Positions 6,627-14,105 of a stretch of DNA of 30,490 nt are shown here, in pieces. Each line of letters opens with the position of its first letter. The first letter of the stretch is position 1. Source of the DNA: JBPBQZ01 sp050955105 (GTDB taxonomy: Bacteria; Pseudomonadota; Gammaproteobacteria; Burkholderiales; Burkholderiaceae); NCBI GenBank assembly GCA_050955105.1, contig JBPBQZ010000127.1:1-30490 (forward strand), read 5' to 3'. The translations under genes were made by a program, and so were the position numbers. The notes under the pieces were generated by a model. The model was not told where the DNA came from, made no database searches, and saw nothing but the letters and a program-made list of their open reading frames with translations.

Positions 6627-7661
6627 ATGTCCCTGATTCGACGTTTGACGCGCGTGCCGGCGATCGGCCTGGCGCTGGCGGCGACATGCGCCGCGCTACC
6701 AGCCCACGCTGCCGACACCACTTTGCTGAATGTGTCTTATGACGTAACGCGCGAGCTCTACAAGGACATCAATCCGGCCTTCATCGCCGCCTACAAGAAG
6801 CAGAGCGGCGAAACCGTCAATCTGCGCCAATCGCACGGCGGATCGAGCGCGCAGGCGCTGGCCGTGACGCAAGGGCTGCAGGCTGACGTCGTCACCATGA
6901 ACCAGTCGACCGACATCGACCTGTTGCACACCCGCGGCGATCTGGTACGGGCCGATTGGCGCGCGCAGTTTCCGAATCACAGCGCGCCGTACACAACCAC
7001 CATGGTGTTCCTGGTGCGCAAAGGCAATCCGAAGCACATCAAGGATTGGAACGATCTCACACGCCCCGACGTGGCAGTAATTCTGCCGAACCCGAAGACC
7101 GCCGGCAACGGCCGCTACAGCTACCTGGCGGCATGGGGCTGGCGCCTGCGGCAAGGCGGCAGCGACGCGCAAGCGCGCGATTTCGTCACCAAGATATTGC
7201 ATAACGTGCCGGTGCTCGACACCGGTGGCCGCGGTGCCACCACCACGTTCACGCAACGCAATATCGGCGACGTGCTGATCACCTTCGAAAACGAAGTGGC
7301 GTTGATTCGCCAGGAAATGCCGACGCAAGGTTTTGAAGCGGTGTATCCGAGCGCGAGCATCCTCGCCGAACCGCCGGTGGCCGTGGTGGACAAGGTGGTC
7401 GACAAACGCGGCACACGCAAGGAAGCCACGGCTTATCTGAATTTCCTGTATTCGCCCGAAGGCCAGGAAATCATTGCCCAGCATCATCTGCGGCCGCGCG
7501 ACCCAGCGGTGCTGCAGCGGCATGCGGCCGATTTTGCGCCGATGAAGTTCTTCACCGTCGAAGAGTTGTTCGGCGGCTGGGACAACGCGCAGAAAACCCA
7601 CTTTGCCGATGGCGGCACCTTCGACCAGGTGATTCTCAAGGCCAAAGCCGGCGCGAACTAG
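6627..7661 (+). CDS. sbp: Periplasmic sulfate-binding protein of an ABC transporter
   Basis: A 344-residue protein that captures sulfate (or thiosulfate) in the periplasm and delivers it to a CysTWA-type importer. A Sec signal peptide occupies about residues 1-28 (Ala-His-Ala before the cut). The prokaryotic sulfate-binding signature Asn-Pro-Lys-Thr-Ala-Gly-Asn-Gly-Arg-Tyr-Ser is at 155-165, and the early Asn-Val-Ser-Tyr-Asp and Ser-His-Gly-Gly-Ser segments are typical anion-binding loops. Length is normal. The start is fixed by AAGGAG six bases upstream. The permease and ATPase genes that usually follow are absent: the next gene is convergent, so this is an orphan subunit, probably serving a transporter encoded elsewhere. 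CysB control is likely from the family but not visible here. Confidence 0.92.
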   Translation: MSLIRRLTRVPAIGLALAATCAALPAHAADTTLLNVSYDVTRELYKDINPAFIAAYKKQSGETVNLRQSHGGSSAQALAVTQGLQADVVTMNQSTDIDLLHTRGDLVRADWRAQFPNHSAPYTTTMVFLVRKGNPKHIKDWNDLTRPDVAVILPNPKTAGNGRYSYLAAWGWRLRQGGSDAQARDFVTKILHNVPVLDTGGRGATTTFTQRNIGDVLITFENEVALIRQEMPTQGFEAVYPSASILAEPPVAVVDKVVDKRGTRKEATAYLNFLYSPEGQEIIAQHHLRPRDPAVLQRHAADFAPMKFFTVEELFGGWDNAQKTHFADGGTFDQVILKAKAGAN

Positions 7662-7677
7662 TCAGCGTGCGCTACGG

Positions 7678-7701
7678 CGCGCGGCGGAAATAAGCCGCGC
7701 G
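7678..7701. terminator. Hairpin between convergent genes
   Basis: CGCGCGGC (7678-7685), loop GGAAATAA, GCCGCGCG (7694-7701). It lies between the stops of the sulfate-binding protein and the LiuC-like hydratase. There is no U-tract on either side, so it may be a factor-assisted end or a 3'-end stabiliser. Confidence 0.4.
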
Positions 7702-7723
7702 TCTTCCGGCATCCTGCATCGAC

Positions 7724-8575
7724 CTACTTGCCCGCAGTCGACGGCGCCCAGTTCGGGCGCCGTTTTTCCAGGAAGCTGCGCAAGCCTTCACTGCCTTCCG
7801 CCGAAGCGCGAGCCTGCGCCAGGCGCTCCGCCGAATCCAGCATGGTTGCGTCGTTGATCGGCGCATCAGCCAAGTCTGCCACCAGGCGCTTACAGCCCGA
7901 CACCGCCATGGGCCCGTTGCCGACGATCGCCTGCGTGATGCGCGTTACCGCCTCGTCCAACGCCTGCAGCGCATTGCCGGCGGCGCTTGCCGCGTCACCG
8001 CCGCCGCGTGCCCCGTTCGCCCCCACTACCTGGTGGACCAGGCCGATGCGCAGCGCCTCGGCGGCGTCGAAACGCTCGGCCGTCATGAAATAGCGATGCG
8101 CCGCGCGTTCGCCGATGGCGCGAATAACGTAGGGCGCGATGGTCGCGGGCGTGAGTCCCAGGCGCGCTTCCGACAAACAGAAGCCGGCGGTGTCGACGCT
8201 TATCGCAATATCGCAAGCCGCCACCACGCCAACGCCGCCGCCGTACACATCCCCCTGGATGCGCGCCACCACCGGCTTTGGACATTCATAGATAGTCCGC
8301 ACCATGGTGGCCAGGGCCAGCGCATCGGCGCGGTTTTCTTCTTCCGAGTAGGCCGCGATGCGCTGCATCCAGTTGAGGTCGCCGCCCGCGCAAAACGCCG
8401 GACCGCGCGCGCCGAGCACGATAACGCGCACCGCCGCATCGTCGCCCAGCGCACGGATCGCCGCGGTCAGTTCAATAATGGTCTGGTCATCGAAGGCGTT
8501 GCGTACTTCCGGGCGTTCGAAGGTAATGCTGGCCACCGCCTCGTCGCGGCGCAGGCTGATTGTCTTGAGTTCCAT
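7724..8575 (-). CDS. liuC: Enoyl-CoA hydratase/isomerase family, LiuC-like (methylglutaconyl-CoA hydratase)
   Basis: A 283-residue crotonase-fold enzyme. The oxyanion-hole segments are visible (Ala-Phe-Cys-Ala-Gly-Gly-Asp-Leu near residue 60 and Gly-Gly-Gly-Val-Gly-Val near 113), as is the Ser-Glu-Ala-Arg-Leu-Gly-Leu-Thr-Pro-Ala segment with the catalytic Glu. The following Ala-Pro-Tyr-Val-Ile-Arg-Ala-Ile-Gly resembles LiuC of the leucine/isovalerate pathway, which hydrates 3-methylglutaconyl-CoA to HMG-CoA. Position in the same gene neighbourhood and on the same strand as isovaleryl-CoA dehydrogenase supports this. A stretch Gly-Ala-Arg-Gly-Gly-Gly-Asp near 185 looks like a small insertion relative to typical crotonases. 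The ribosome binding site is weak. A general enoyl-CoA hydratase role is the alternative. Confidence 0.82.
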   Translation of the reverse strand: MELKTISLRRDEAVASITFERPEVRNAFDDQTIIELTAAIRALGDDAAVRVIVLGARGPAFCAGGDLNWMQRIAAYSEEENRADALALATMVRTIYECPKPVVARIQGDVYGGGVGVVAACDIAISVDTAGFCLSEARLGLTPATIAPYVIRAIGERAAHRYFMTAERFDAAEALRIGLVHQVVGANGARGGGDAASAAGNALQALDEAVTRITQAIVGNGPMAVSGCKRLVADLADAPINDATMLDSAERLAQARASAEGSEGLRSFLEKRRPNWAPSTAGK

Positions 8576-8613
8576 CGGTGTCGGTCTGATCTTGAGCGGC
8601 CGGATGCTGCCGG

Positions 8614-8642
8614 GGCTGGCCTGGCGGGAAGCAAGGCCAGCC
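8614..8642. terminator. Nine-base-pair hairpin downstream of the alpha/beta hydrolase gene
   Basis: GGCTGGCCT (8614-8622), an 11-base loop, AGGCCAGCC (8634-8642). It sits between the stop of the hydrolase (minus) and the start of liuC (minus). It lacks a U-tract. It may end or protect the hydrolase message, which would make liuC separately transcribed. Confidence 0.35.
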
Positions 8643-8651
8643 TATTATCCA

Positions 8652-8682
<31 letters not shown>

Positions 8683-9963
8683 CTAACGCGACTGCCAGAC
8701 TACGCGCTCGTTCACCGCATACAACTTGCACGGATCGCGACTATTGCGCTGGCAGCTATCGAGCGCGGTCGAGACGGGATCGTCGCCGCCCTCGGCCCAT
8801 GCCCAGGCACCGGTATTCGAAATGGCAAACGCGCGCGTCGGATATTGCGACAGGAACGAGCGATAGCCGGCGCGACCTTCTTCGCTGACGAAAGGCACGG
8901 CCTCGACGGCGGTCACGGGTGCATAGCCGCTGGCAACCGGCAGATCGTTTTGCGGCACCGCGTAGCGCACGTGGGTCGGCATGCCGACGCTGGCCAGGAA
9001 CGCGCGCACCCCTGGCCACCAGATGGCCACGCCGTCGCGGTCGCCCACCAGCCGGTGCGCGTTGTCTTTATAAACCCCGAAATCCATCATGCGCGCCGGG
9101 CCGCCCGCCGTCGTGTAGGCGGTGAACATCTGCGTGGCCAGTTGCCGTGACCAGAAGCTGTCGTTATCGCCGTAAATCCATAGCGACGGCACTCTCGCAT
9201 GCTGGCCGTAGGCGCCGAACGCATGCGACAAATTGCTTTGCCAGCCGGCACAGCCGTCTTGCCGCAGACCACCGGAAAAGTTGATCAGCCCTCGCACCCC
9301 GCGCTGCGGCGCATCGCCGTACGCCATGGTCGTCAGGCCGCCGTGCGAGGCCCCCGCCACTACCACGTGCGCGGCATCCACATACGATTGGCGCGACATG
9401 TATTCGACCGTCGCGGCCACGTCCTGCGCCTGCGACAGGCCGTTTTCCGCGACATCGCAACCGTCTTCGGCGTAGACGCCGCCGGAATGCGCAAAGCCGC
9501 GCCGATTCGGTGCCACCACCACGTAGCCGCGTCGCACGAATTCACGCGCGAAGGCGAGCGGACGGCTGCGCGACTGGAAGCGCGGGTCGCCGCGTTCCTT
9601 GCCATGATTGAACACCACCATCGGGAACGGACCGGGGCCGTCCGGTTTGAAGATGGTGGTTTCAAGCGTGATCGACGGATCGTCACGCTCGGGCACGTTG
9701 ATCACTTGTTCGTTGAGATCGGGCGAAAGCGGCAGCAAGGTGCGGTTGCCGTTGTCCGCCTCGAGCGGCAGACCATTCGCGGCGCGTGCGATCGAGCCGT
9801 TCTGCAGCGGCCGTGTATAGGCGTGATACGGCTCATCGGGCGCGGGAGCACCCCAGCCATCGGTCGACTGCGCGCGAGCCGGGGCCATGCCTGAGACCGA
9901 CAGGAAAAACGGCAGTGCCAGCGTCAGCACGGCCCGGGATTTCAACAACGCACTGCCTCGCAT
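8683..9963 (-). CDS. Exported alpha/beta hydrolase (dienelactone hydrolase/peptidase-like)
   Basis: A 426-residue serine hydrolase with a signal peptide of about 31 residues (Arg-Ala-Gln at the cut), so probably periplasmic. The nucleophile elbow Gly-Ala-Ser-His-Gly puts Ser at 206; Gly-Asp-Asn-Asp-Ser gives a likely acid at Asp268 and Asp-Asn-Ala-His gives His303, a full catalytic triad. The segment Phe-Asn-His-Gly-Lys near 120 matches the oxyanion region of the dienelactone hydrolase/prolyl-oligopeptidase clan. The last 60 residues form a small extra domain with two cysteines in the pattern seen in small exported DUF4189-like domains. The ATG at 9963 is chosen because AGG precedes it and it leaves a clean signal peptide. 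It sits where carboxylase genes would be expected in a complete liu cluster. Substrate unknown. Confidence 0.8.
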   Translation of the reverse strand: MRGSALLKSRAVLTLALPFFLSVSGMAPARAQSTDGWGAPAPDEPYHAYTRPLQNGSIARAANGLPLEADNGNRTLLPLSPDLNEQVINVPERDDPSITLETTIFKPDGPGPFPMVVFNHGKERGDPRFQSRSRPLAFAREFVRRGYVVVAPNRRGFAHSGGVYAEDGCDVAENGLSQAQDVAATVEYMSRQSYVDAAHVVVAGASHGGLTTMAYGDAPQRGVRGLINFSGGLRQDGCAGWQSNLSHAFGAYGQHARVPSLWIYGDNDSFWSRQLATQMFTAYTTAGGPARMMDFGVYKDNAHRLVGDRDGVAIWWPGVRAFLASVGMPTHVRYAVPQNDLPVASGYAPVTAVEAVPFVSEEGRAGYRSFLSQYPTRAFAISNTGAWAWAEGGDDPVSTALDSCQRNSRDPCKLYAVNERVVWQSR

Positions 9964-10108
9964 CAACCTGCCCTCGAACGCTGGACGGACGGCGGAAAAC
10001 TGCACGGCCTGTGCTGCAGGCCATTAAGCAGGACCTCCAACCGTTGGCGGAACGGGTGCGTTGTGCGCGACACCGAACCATCCGGTAGTTTTATCCGGAT
10101 AGTAGGGC

Positions 10109-10136
10109 TTTATCGGTAAATGCGAAACCAGGTCAA
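10109..10136 (-). promoter_or_regulatory. Possible promoter for the alpha/beta hydrolase gene
   Basis: On the minus strand TTGACC (10131-10136) and GATAAA (10109-10114) are separated by 16 bases. This is a moderate sigma-70-type match within the 209-base gap downstream of the thiolase gene, and it would give the hydrolase its own transcript with a leader of about 140 bases. Confidence 0.3.
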
Positions 10137-10172
10137 AAGCCTTTTTTGCCGCGTTGCGGAGGGCCAACAGTA

Positions 10173-11384
10173 TTAGCTGGCAATTTCTACCGACATGGCG
10201 GTAGCCTCGCCCCCGCCAATGCACAGGCTGGCAACCCCACGCCGCAGCCCGCGGTCCCGCAGTGCACTCAATAGGGTGACCAGAATACGCGCGCCCGAAG
10301 CGCCAATCGGGTGACCGAGCGCGCAGGCGCCGCCACGCACATTCACACGTTCATGCGGCAACGCCAGGTCGTGCATAGCGGCCATCGTCACCACCGCGAA
10401 CGCTTCGTTCACCTCGAACAAGTCGACATCCGCGGTTTTCCAGGCGCTTTTTTCCAGTACGCGCCGGATCGCGCCGACCGGTGCGGTGGTGAATTCGCTC
10501 GGCTGCTGCGAATAGCCGGCATGCGCGACGATGCGTGCCAACGGCTTCAACCCCAGCGCGCGCGCCGACGATTCGCGCATCATCACCAGCGCCGCGGCGC
10601 CGTCGGAAATCGACGACGAATTGGCGGCGGTGACAGTGCCGTCTTTGGCGAACGCGGGTTTGAGCGAGGGAATTTTCGCGGGATCGGCCTTGGCCGGCTG
10701 CTCGTCGCGCGACACCGTCACGCTGCCTTTGCGGCCGGCCACCTCGATCGGCACGATCTCGTGGTCGAAGCTGCCATCGGCGGCGGCCGCGCGGGCGCGT
10801 TCGAGCGAACTGATCGCGAACGCATCTTGCGCCTCACGACTGAATGCATATTTGCCGGCGCAGGCTTCGGCAAAACTGCCCATCAGTCGACCGCGTTCAT
10901 AAGCGTCTTCCAGGCCGTCGAGGAACATATGGTCGAGCACCTGTCCGTGGCCCATGCGCAAGCCGGTGCGCGCCTTGGGCAGCAAATAGGGCGCCTGGCT
11001 CATGCTTTCCATGCCGCCGGCCACGATGATTTCGGCCGAGCCAGCGCGCAGCATATCGTGCGCGAACATCGCCGCGCGCATGCCCGAGCCGCACATTTTG
11101 TTGACGGTGGTGCATTCGGTGCCGAGCGGCAGTTGCGCTTTCAGCGCGGCCTGCCGGGCGGGCGCTTGTCCTTGGCCGGCGGACAGCACGCATCCCATGA
11201 TGACTTCCGAGACGGCGTCGGCCGAAATGCCGGCGCGTGCAACGGCGGCGGCGATCGCAGCCGCTCCCAGATCGGACGCGGACAGCGTCGACAATTCACC
11301 TTGGAACGCGCCCATTGGCGTACGAACCGCCGACACAATCACGATCGGATCGGCGGCGGTAGAGGTCGATGTAGTGAGGCTCAT
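10173..11384 (-). CDS. Thiolase (acetyl-CoA C-acetyltransferase)
   Basis: A 403-residue thiolase that condenses or cleaves acyl-CoA/acetyl-CoA. All catalytic residues are visible: nucleophile Cys98 in Asn-Lys-Met-Cys-Gly-Ser-Gly-Met, His358 in Gly-His-Pro-Ile-Gly-Ala-Ser-Gly, and Cys388 in Cys-Ile-Gly-Gly-Gly-Glu-Ala. Length is normal. AAGGAG about eight bases upstream fixes the start. In this operon it could cleave acetoacetyl-CoA produced at the end of leucine breakdown; in PHA-producing Burkholderiaceae such enzymes also make acetoacetyl-CoA (PhaA/BktB type), and the sequence does not decide. The gene follows the carbonic anhydrase gene with 55 bases between them. Confidence 0.92.
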   Translation of the reverse strand: MSLTTSTSTAADPIVIVSAVRTPMGAFQGELSTLSASDLGAAAIAAAVARAGISADAVSEVIMGCVLSAGQGQAPARQAALKAQLPLGTECTTVNKMCGSGMRAAMFAHDMLRAGSAEIIVAGGMESMSQAPYLLPKARTGLRMGHGQVLDHMFLDGLEDAYERGRLMGSFAEACAGKYAFSREAQDAFAISSLERARAAAADGSFDHEIVPIEVAGRKGSVTVSRDEQPAKADPAKIPSLKPAFAKDGTVTAANSSSISDGAAALVMMRESSARALGLKPLARIVAHAGYSQQPSEFTTAPVGAIRRVLEKSAWKTADVDLFEVNEAFAVVTMAAMHDLALPHERVNVRGGACALGHPIGASGARILVTLLSALRDRGLRRGVASLCIGGGEATAMSVEIAS

Positions 11385-11439
11385 GAGGGGCTCCTTGCTG
11401 GTTCAGACATGTGCGAAACGCCGCACCGCGGCGCCGCAG

Positions 11440-12165
11440 TTATGGCAGCACAGTCGTCGTGGCGGGATTGGCGCGCTGGCTGGATACGCCGATGATGGCG
11501 CGCTCATAGCTGTCGGCGAGCAGCTCGGGCGCCGAGATGGCCATGTCCAGACTGCGCAGGCGTCCGTCATGCACGCCGTACACGCAGGCATGCACCATCA
11601 GCGGCTGCTGGCGCGCCCAGGCATCCTGCACGGTGGTGGTATGGCAGACGTTCACCGCCTGCTCGAGGGCATTCAGCTCGGTCAGGCGGCGTTCGCGCGC
11701 CACGCCCATCGGCCAGCCCTCCAGCAGCGACGAGTGCTTGTCGCGCACGTCGCGCACGTGGCGCAGCCAGTTGTCGGCCAGGCCCACACGCTTGCTGAAC
11801 AGCGCCGCGTTCACGCCCGAACAGCCGTAGTGTCCGACCACGATGATGTGCTTCACCTTAAGCATGTCCACCGCGAATTGAATCACCGACAGGCAGTTGA
11901 GATCGGAGTGCACGACCACGTTGGCGATGTTGCGATGAACGAACACCTCGCCCGGTGGCAAGCCGATGATCTGATTCGCCGGCACGCGTGAATCGGAGCA
12001 GCCGATCCACAGTAGTTCGGGGGTTTGCTGGTCTGCCAGGCGTGAGAAGTAAGCGGGGTCTTTCCCCAATTCCCGTTTCACCCAATCCTGGTTGTGGCGA
12101 AACAGGTGGGCGAGCGGCGCGTCGTCGCTCGCGGGGTCGTGGCCGGGATTTTCGTATTCGTGCAT
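11440..12165 (-). CDS. can: Beta-class carbonic anhydrase
   Basis: A 241-residue cytoplasmic zinc enzyme interconverting CO2 and bicarbonate. Zinc ligands and the Asp/Arg dyad are intact: Cys56-Ser-Asp58-Ser-Arg60, then His112-Tyr-Gly-Cys115. The stretch Glu-Val-Phe-Val-His-Arg-Asn-Ile-Ala-Asn is the family hallmark. Length matches Can-type enzymes. The start is 25 bases after the stop of the isovaleryl-CoA dehydrogenase gene, so it is co-transcribed. A carbonic anhydrase here makes sense as a supplier of bicarbonate to methylcrotonyl-CoA carboxylase, the step after the dehydrogenase, yet no carboxylase gene is present in the window. Confidence 0.93.
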   Translation of the reverse strand: MHEYENPGHDPASDDAPLAHLFRHNQDWVKRELGKDPAYFSRLADQQTPELLWIGCSDSRVPANQIIGLPPGEVFVHRNIANVVVHSDLNCLSVIQFAVDMLKVKHIIVVGHYGCSGVNAALFSKRVGLADNWLRHVRDVRDKHSSLLEGWPMGVARERRLTELNALEQAVNVCHTTTVQDAWARQQPLMVHACVYGVHDGRLRSLDMAISAPELLADSYERAIIGVSSQRANPATTTVLP

Positions 12166-12190
12166 GGCGGGGTCCGTGAGGTTCGTTCGC

Positions 12191-13372
12191 TTAAGCGGTT
12201 TCGGCGAACAATTCGCGGCCGATCAGCATCCGACGGATTTCGCTGGTGCCGGCGCCGATCTCATACAGCTTCGCGTCGCGCCACAGCCGTCCTACCGGAT
12301 ATTCATTGATATAGCCGTTGCCGCCGAAGATCTGAATCGCTTCGCCGGCCATCCAGGTAGCCTTCTCGGCCGTGTACAGGATCACGCCTGCGCAATCCTT
12401 GCGCACGCGCCGCACATGTTCGGACTTAAGCGAATCGAGTTGCGTGCCCACCGAATACAAATAGGCGCGACAGGCTTGCAAGGTGGTGTACATATCCGCC
12501 ACCTTGCCTTGAATCAACTGGAATTCGCCAATCGACTGGCCGAATTGCTTGCGATCATGCAAATACGGGACGATGGCGTCCATGCAGGCCAGCATGATGC
12601 CGGTCGGGCCGCCGGACAGCACCGCGCGCTCGTAGTCGAGCCCGCTCATCAGCACCTTCACGCCGCCGTGCAATTGTCCGAGGATGTTTTCTTCAGGCAC
12701 TTCGACGTTTTCGAACACCAACTCGCCGGTATGCGAGCCGCGCATGCCCAGCTTGTCGAGCTTTTGCGCGACCGAAAAGCCCGCCATGGTTTTCTCGACG
12801 ATGAAGGCTGTAATGCCACGCGCGCCGGCCGCTGGATCGGTCTTCGCGTAGACCACCAGCGTGTCGCAATCCGGGCCATTGGTGATCCACATCTTGGTAC
12901 CGTTCAGCACGTAGCGGTCGCCGCGCTTCTCGGCGCGTAAGCGCATGCTCACCACATCCGAGCCGGCATTCGGCTCGCTCATCGCTAACGCGCCGATATG
13001 CTCGCCCGATACCAGCTTCGGCAGATATTTGCGCTTCTGCGCCGCGCTGCCGTTGCGGTGGATCTGATTCACGCAAAGATTCGAATGAGCGCCGTACGAG
13101 AGCGCGATCGACGCCGAGGCGCGCGAGATTTCCTCCATCGCCACCATGTGCGCGACGTAGCCCATGTTCGCGCCGCCGTACTCTTCGGAAACCGTCATGC
13201 CAAGCACGCCGAGATCGCCGAACTTCTTCCACAAGTCCATCGGGAACTGGTCGGTCTTGTCAGTTTCCGCGGCGCGCGGGGCGATTTCCCGAGCGGCGAA
13301 ATTGGCAACCGTATCGCGCAGCATGTCGATGTCTTCGCCCAGAGGAAACGTGGGTAACGCCAGCTCAGTCAT
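12191..13372 (-). CDS. liuA: Isovaleryl-CoA dehydrogenase
   Basis: A 393-residue FAD-dependent acyl-CoA dehydrogenase that oxidises isovaleryl-CoA to 3-methylcrotonyl-CoA in leucine catabolism, passing electrons to ETF. The acyl-CoA dehydrogenase signature Ala-Met-Ser-Glu-Pro-Asn-Ala-Gly-Ser-Asp lies at about 130-139. The catalytic base is placed as in isovaleryl-CoA dehydrogenases: Glu248 in Gly-Leu-Asp-Tyr-Glu-Arg-Ala-Val-Leu-Ser-Gly-Gly-Pro, rather than in the C-terminal position used by most short- and medium-chain enzymes. The C-terminal Gln-Ile-Phe-Gly-Gly-Asn-Gly-Tyr and Ile-Gly-Ala-Gly-Thr-Ser-Glu segments bind FAD. Its start overlaps the last eight bases of the regulator gene, giving translational coupling. 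Confidence 0.95.
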   Translation of the reverse strand: MTELALPTFPLGEDIDMLRDTVANFAAREIAPRAAETDKTDQFPMDLWKKFGDLGVLGMTVSEEYGGANMGYVAHMVAMEEISRASASIALSYGAHSNLCVNQIHRNGSAAQKRKYLPKLVSGEHIGALAMSEPNAGSDVVSMRLRAEKRGDRYVLNGTKMWITNGPDCDTLVVYAKTDPAAGARGITAFIVEKTMAGFSVAQKLDKLGMRGSHTGELVFENVEVPEENILGQLHGGVKVLMSGLDYERAVLSGGPTGIMLACMDAIVPYLHDRKQFGQSIGEFQLIQGKVADMYTTLQACRAYLYSVGTQLDSLKSEHVRRVRKDCAGVILYTAEKATWMAGEAIQIFGGNGYINEYPVGRLWRDAKLYEIGAGTSEIRRMLIGRELFAETA

Positions 13373-13898
13373 GGGTGGTATCCGCTTTTTCTAAGGTTGG
13401 ATGGAGGGATGCGCCGCTTGGCGGTCGATGTTGTGCGGCCGGCGCCGCGGGTTCCGCCGCTTCTGTTGGCGCGGCCTTGTCTGGCTTAGCCGCGCCCGCC
13501 GATACGCCGCTGGCCAGCAGCGCCTGGCATTGCTTTTCGTATTGCGTGAGTTCGTCGAGGGTGGTCTGCAGATCGTCGAGCTGGCTTTCCAGCGACTGCC
13601 GGTGCGTGCGCAACGCGGCGATAAACGCTTCCAGTTGTGCCACGGTGTCGGTCGGCGAGTCGTACAGGTCGAGCAGCTCGCGAATTTGCGACAAGGTGAA
13701 GCCCAGGCGCTTGCCGCGCAGCGTCAGTCGCAAGCGCGTGCGGTCGCGCGGCGAGAATACCCGTCGCAGCCCGCCCGCACCTTCGCGGCTGGGCGCCAGC
13801 AGGCCCTGGTCTTCATAAAAACGGATAGTGCGCGGCGTAACGTCGAATTCGCGCGCGAGTTCGGTAATGGAATGCTGGACGGTAGGCGGCATGCTCAT
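13365..13898 (-). CDS. liuR: MerR-family regulator of the liu operon (LiuR-like)
   Basis: A 177-residue MerR-type regulator. The N-terminal winged helix (Ile-Thr-Glu-Leu-Ala-Arg-Glu-Phe-Asp-Val-Thr-Pro-Arg-Thr-Ile-Arg-Phe-Tyr-Glu) is at 11-29, with the wing through about residue 75. A coiled-coil dimerisation helix follows at about 80-125. The last 45 residues are an Ala/Pro-rich tail with no metal-binding cysteines in the usual MerR arrangement, consistent with LiuR-type regulators of branched-chain amino acid catabolism. It is first in the operon and overlaps liuA, so it likely regulates its own transcript. GGAG lies about 11 bases upstream of the ATG at 13898; a second ATG two codons later is possible. 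Confidence 0.88.
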   Translation of the reverse strand: MSMPPTVQHSITELAREFDVTPRTIRFYEDQGLLAPSREGAGGLRRVFSPRDRTRLRLTLRGKRLGFTLSQIRELLDLYDSPTDTVAQLEAFIAALRTHRQSLESQLDDLQTTLDELTQYEKQCQALLASGVSAGAAKPDKAAPTEAAEPAAPAAQHRPPSGASLHPTLEKADTTHD

Positions 13899-13946
13899 CG
13901 ATTCTTAAGCTCCAGCCGTAAAAAATCCGCAAACGGAGCGTCGCGG

Positions 13947-13975
13947 ATTACAATCGACGTTTACGTTATCGTCAA
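13947..13975 (-). promoter_or_regulatory. liuR operon promoter with embedded operator
   Basis: On the minus strand TTGACG (13970-13975) and TGTAAT (13947-13952) are separated by exactly 17 bases: five of six bases match at each box. The spacer contains two ACGT cores six bases apart (13957-13960 and 13963-13966), resembling the ACGT-centred palindrome described for LiuR sites in proteobacteria (recalled, not searched). Transcription would begin near 13940, about 40 bases before the liuR ATG. The site lies in the 207-base gap shared with the divergent metallo-hydrolase gene, so it could control both directions. Confidence 0.65.
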
Positions 13976-14105
13976 GCGTGGGCGAAATCAAGCGGCGTTT
14001 CATGTCCGTTTGTCACCGCCTCGAGCGGCCGGGGCCGTCGCTCGAACGCACCGCGCCATGGATGGGCCCGCGACCACTCTATTATTCAGGCCGATCCTTC
14101 CCCCT

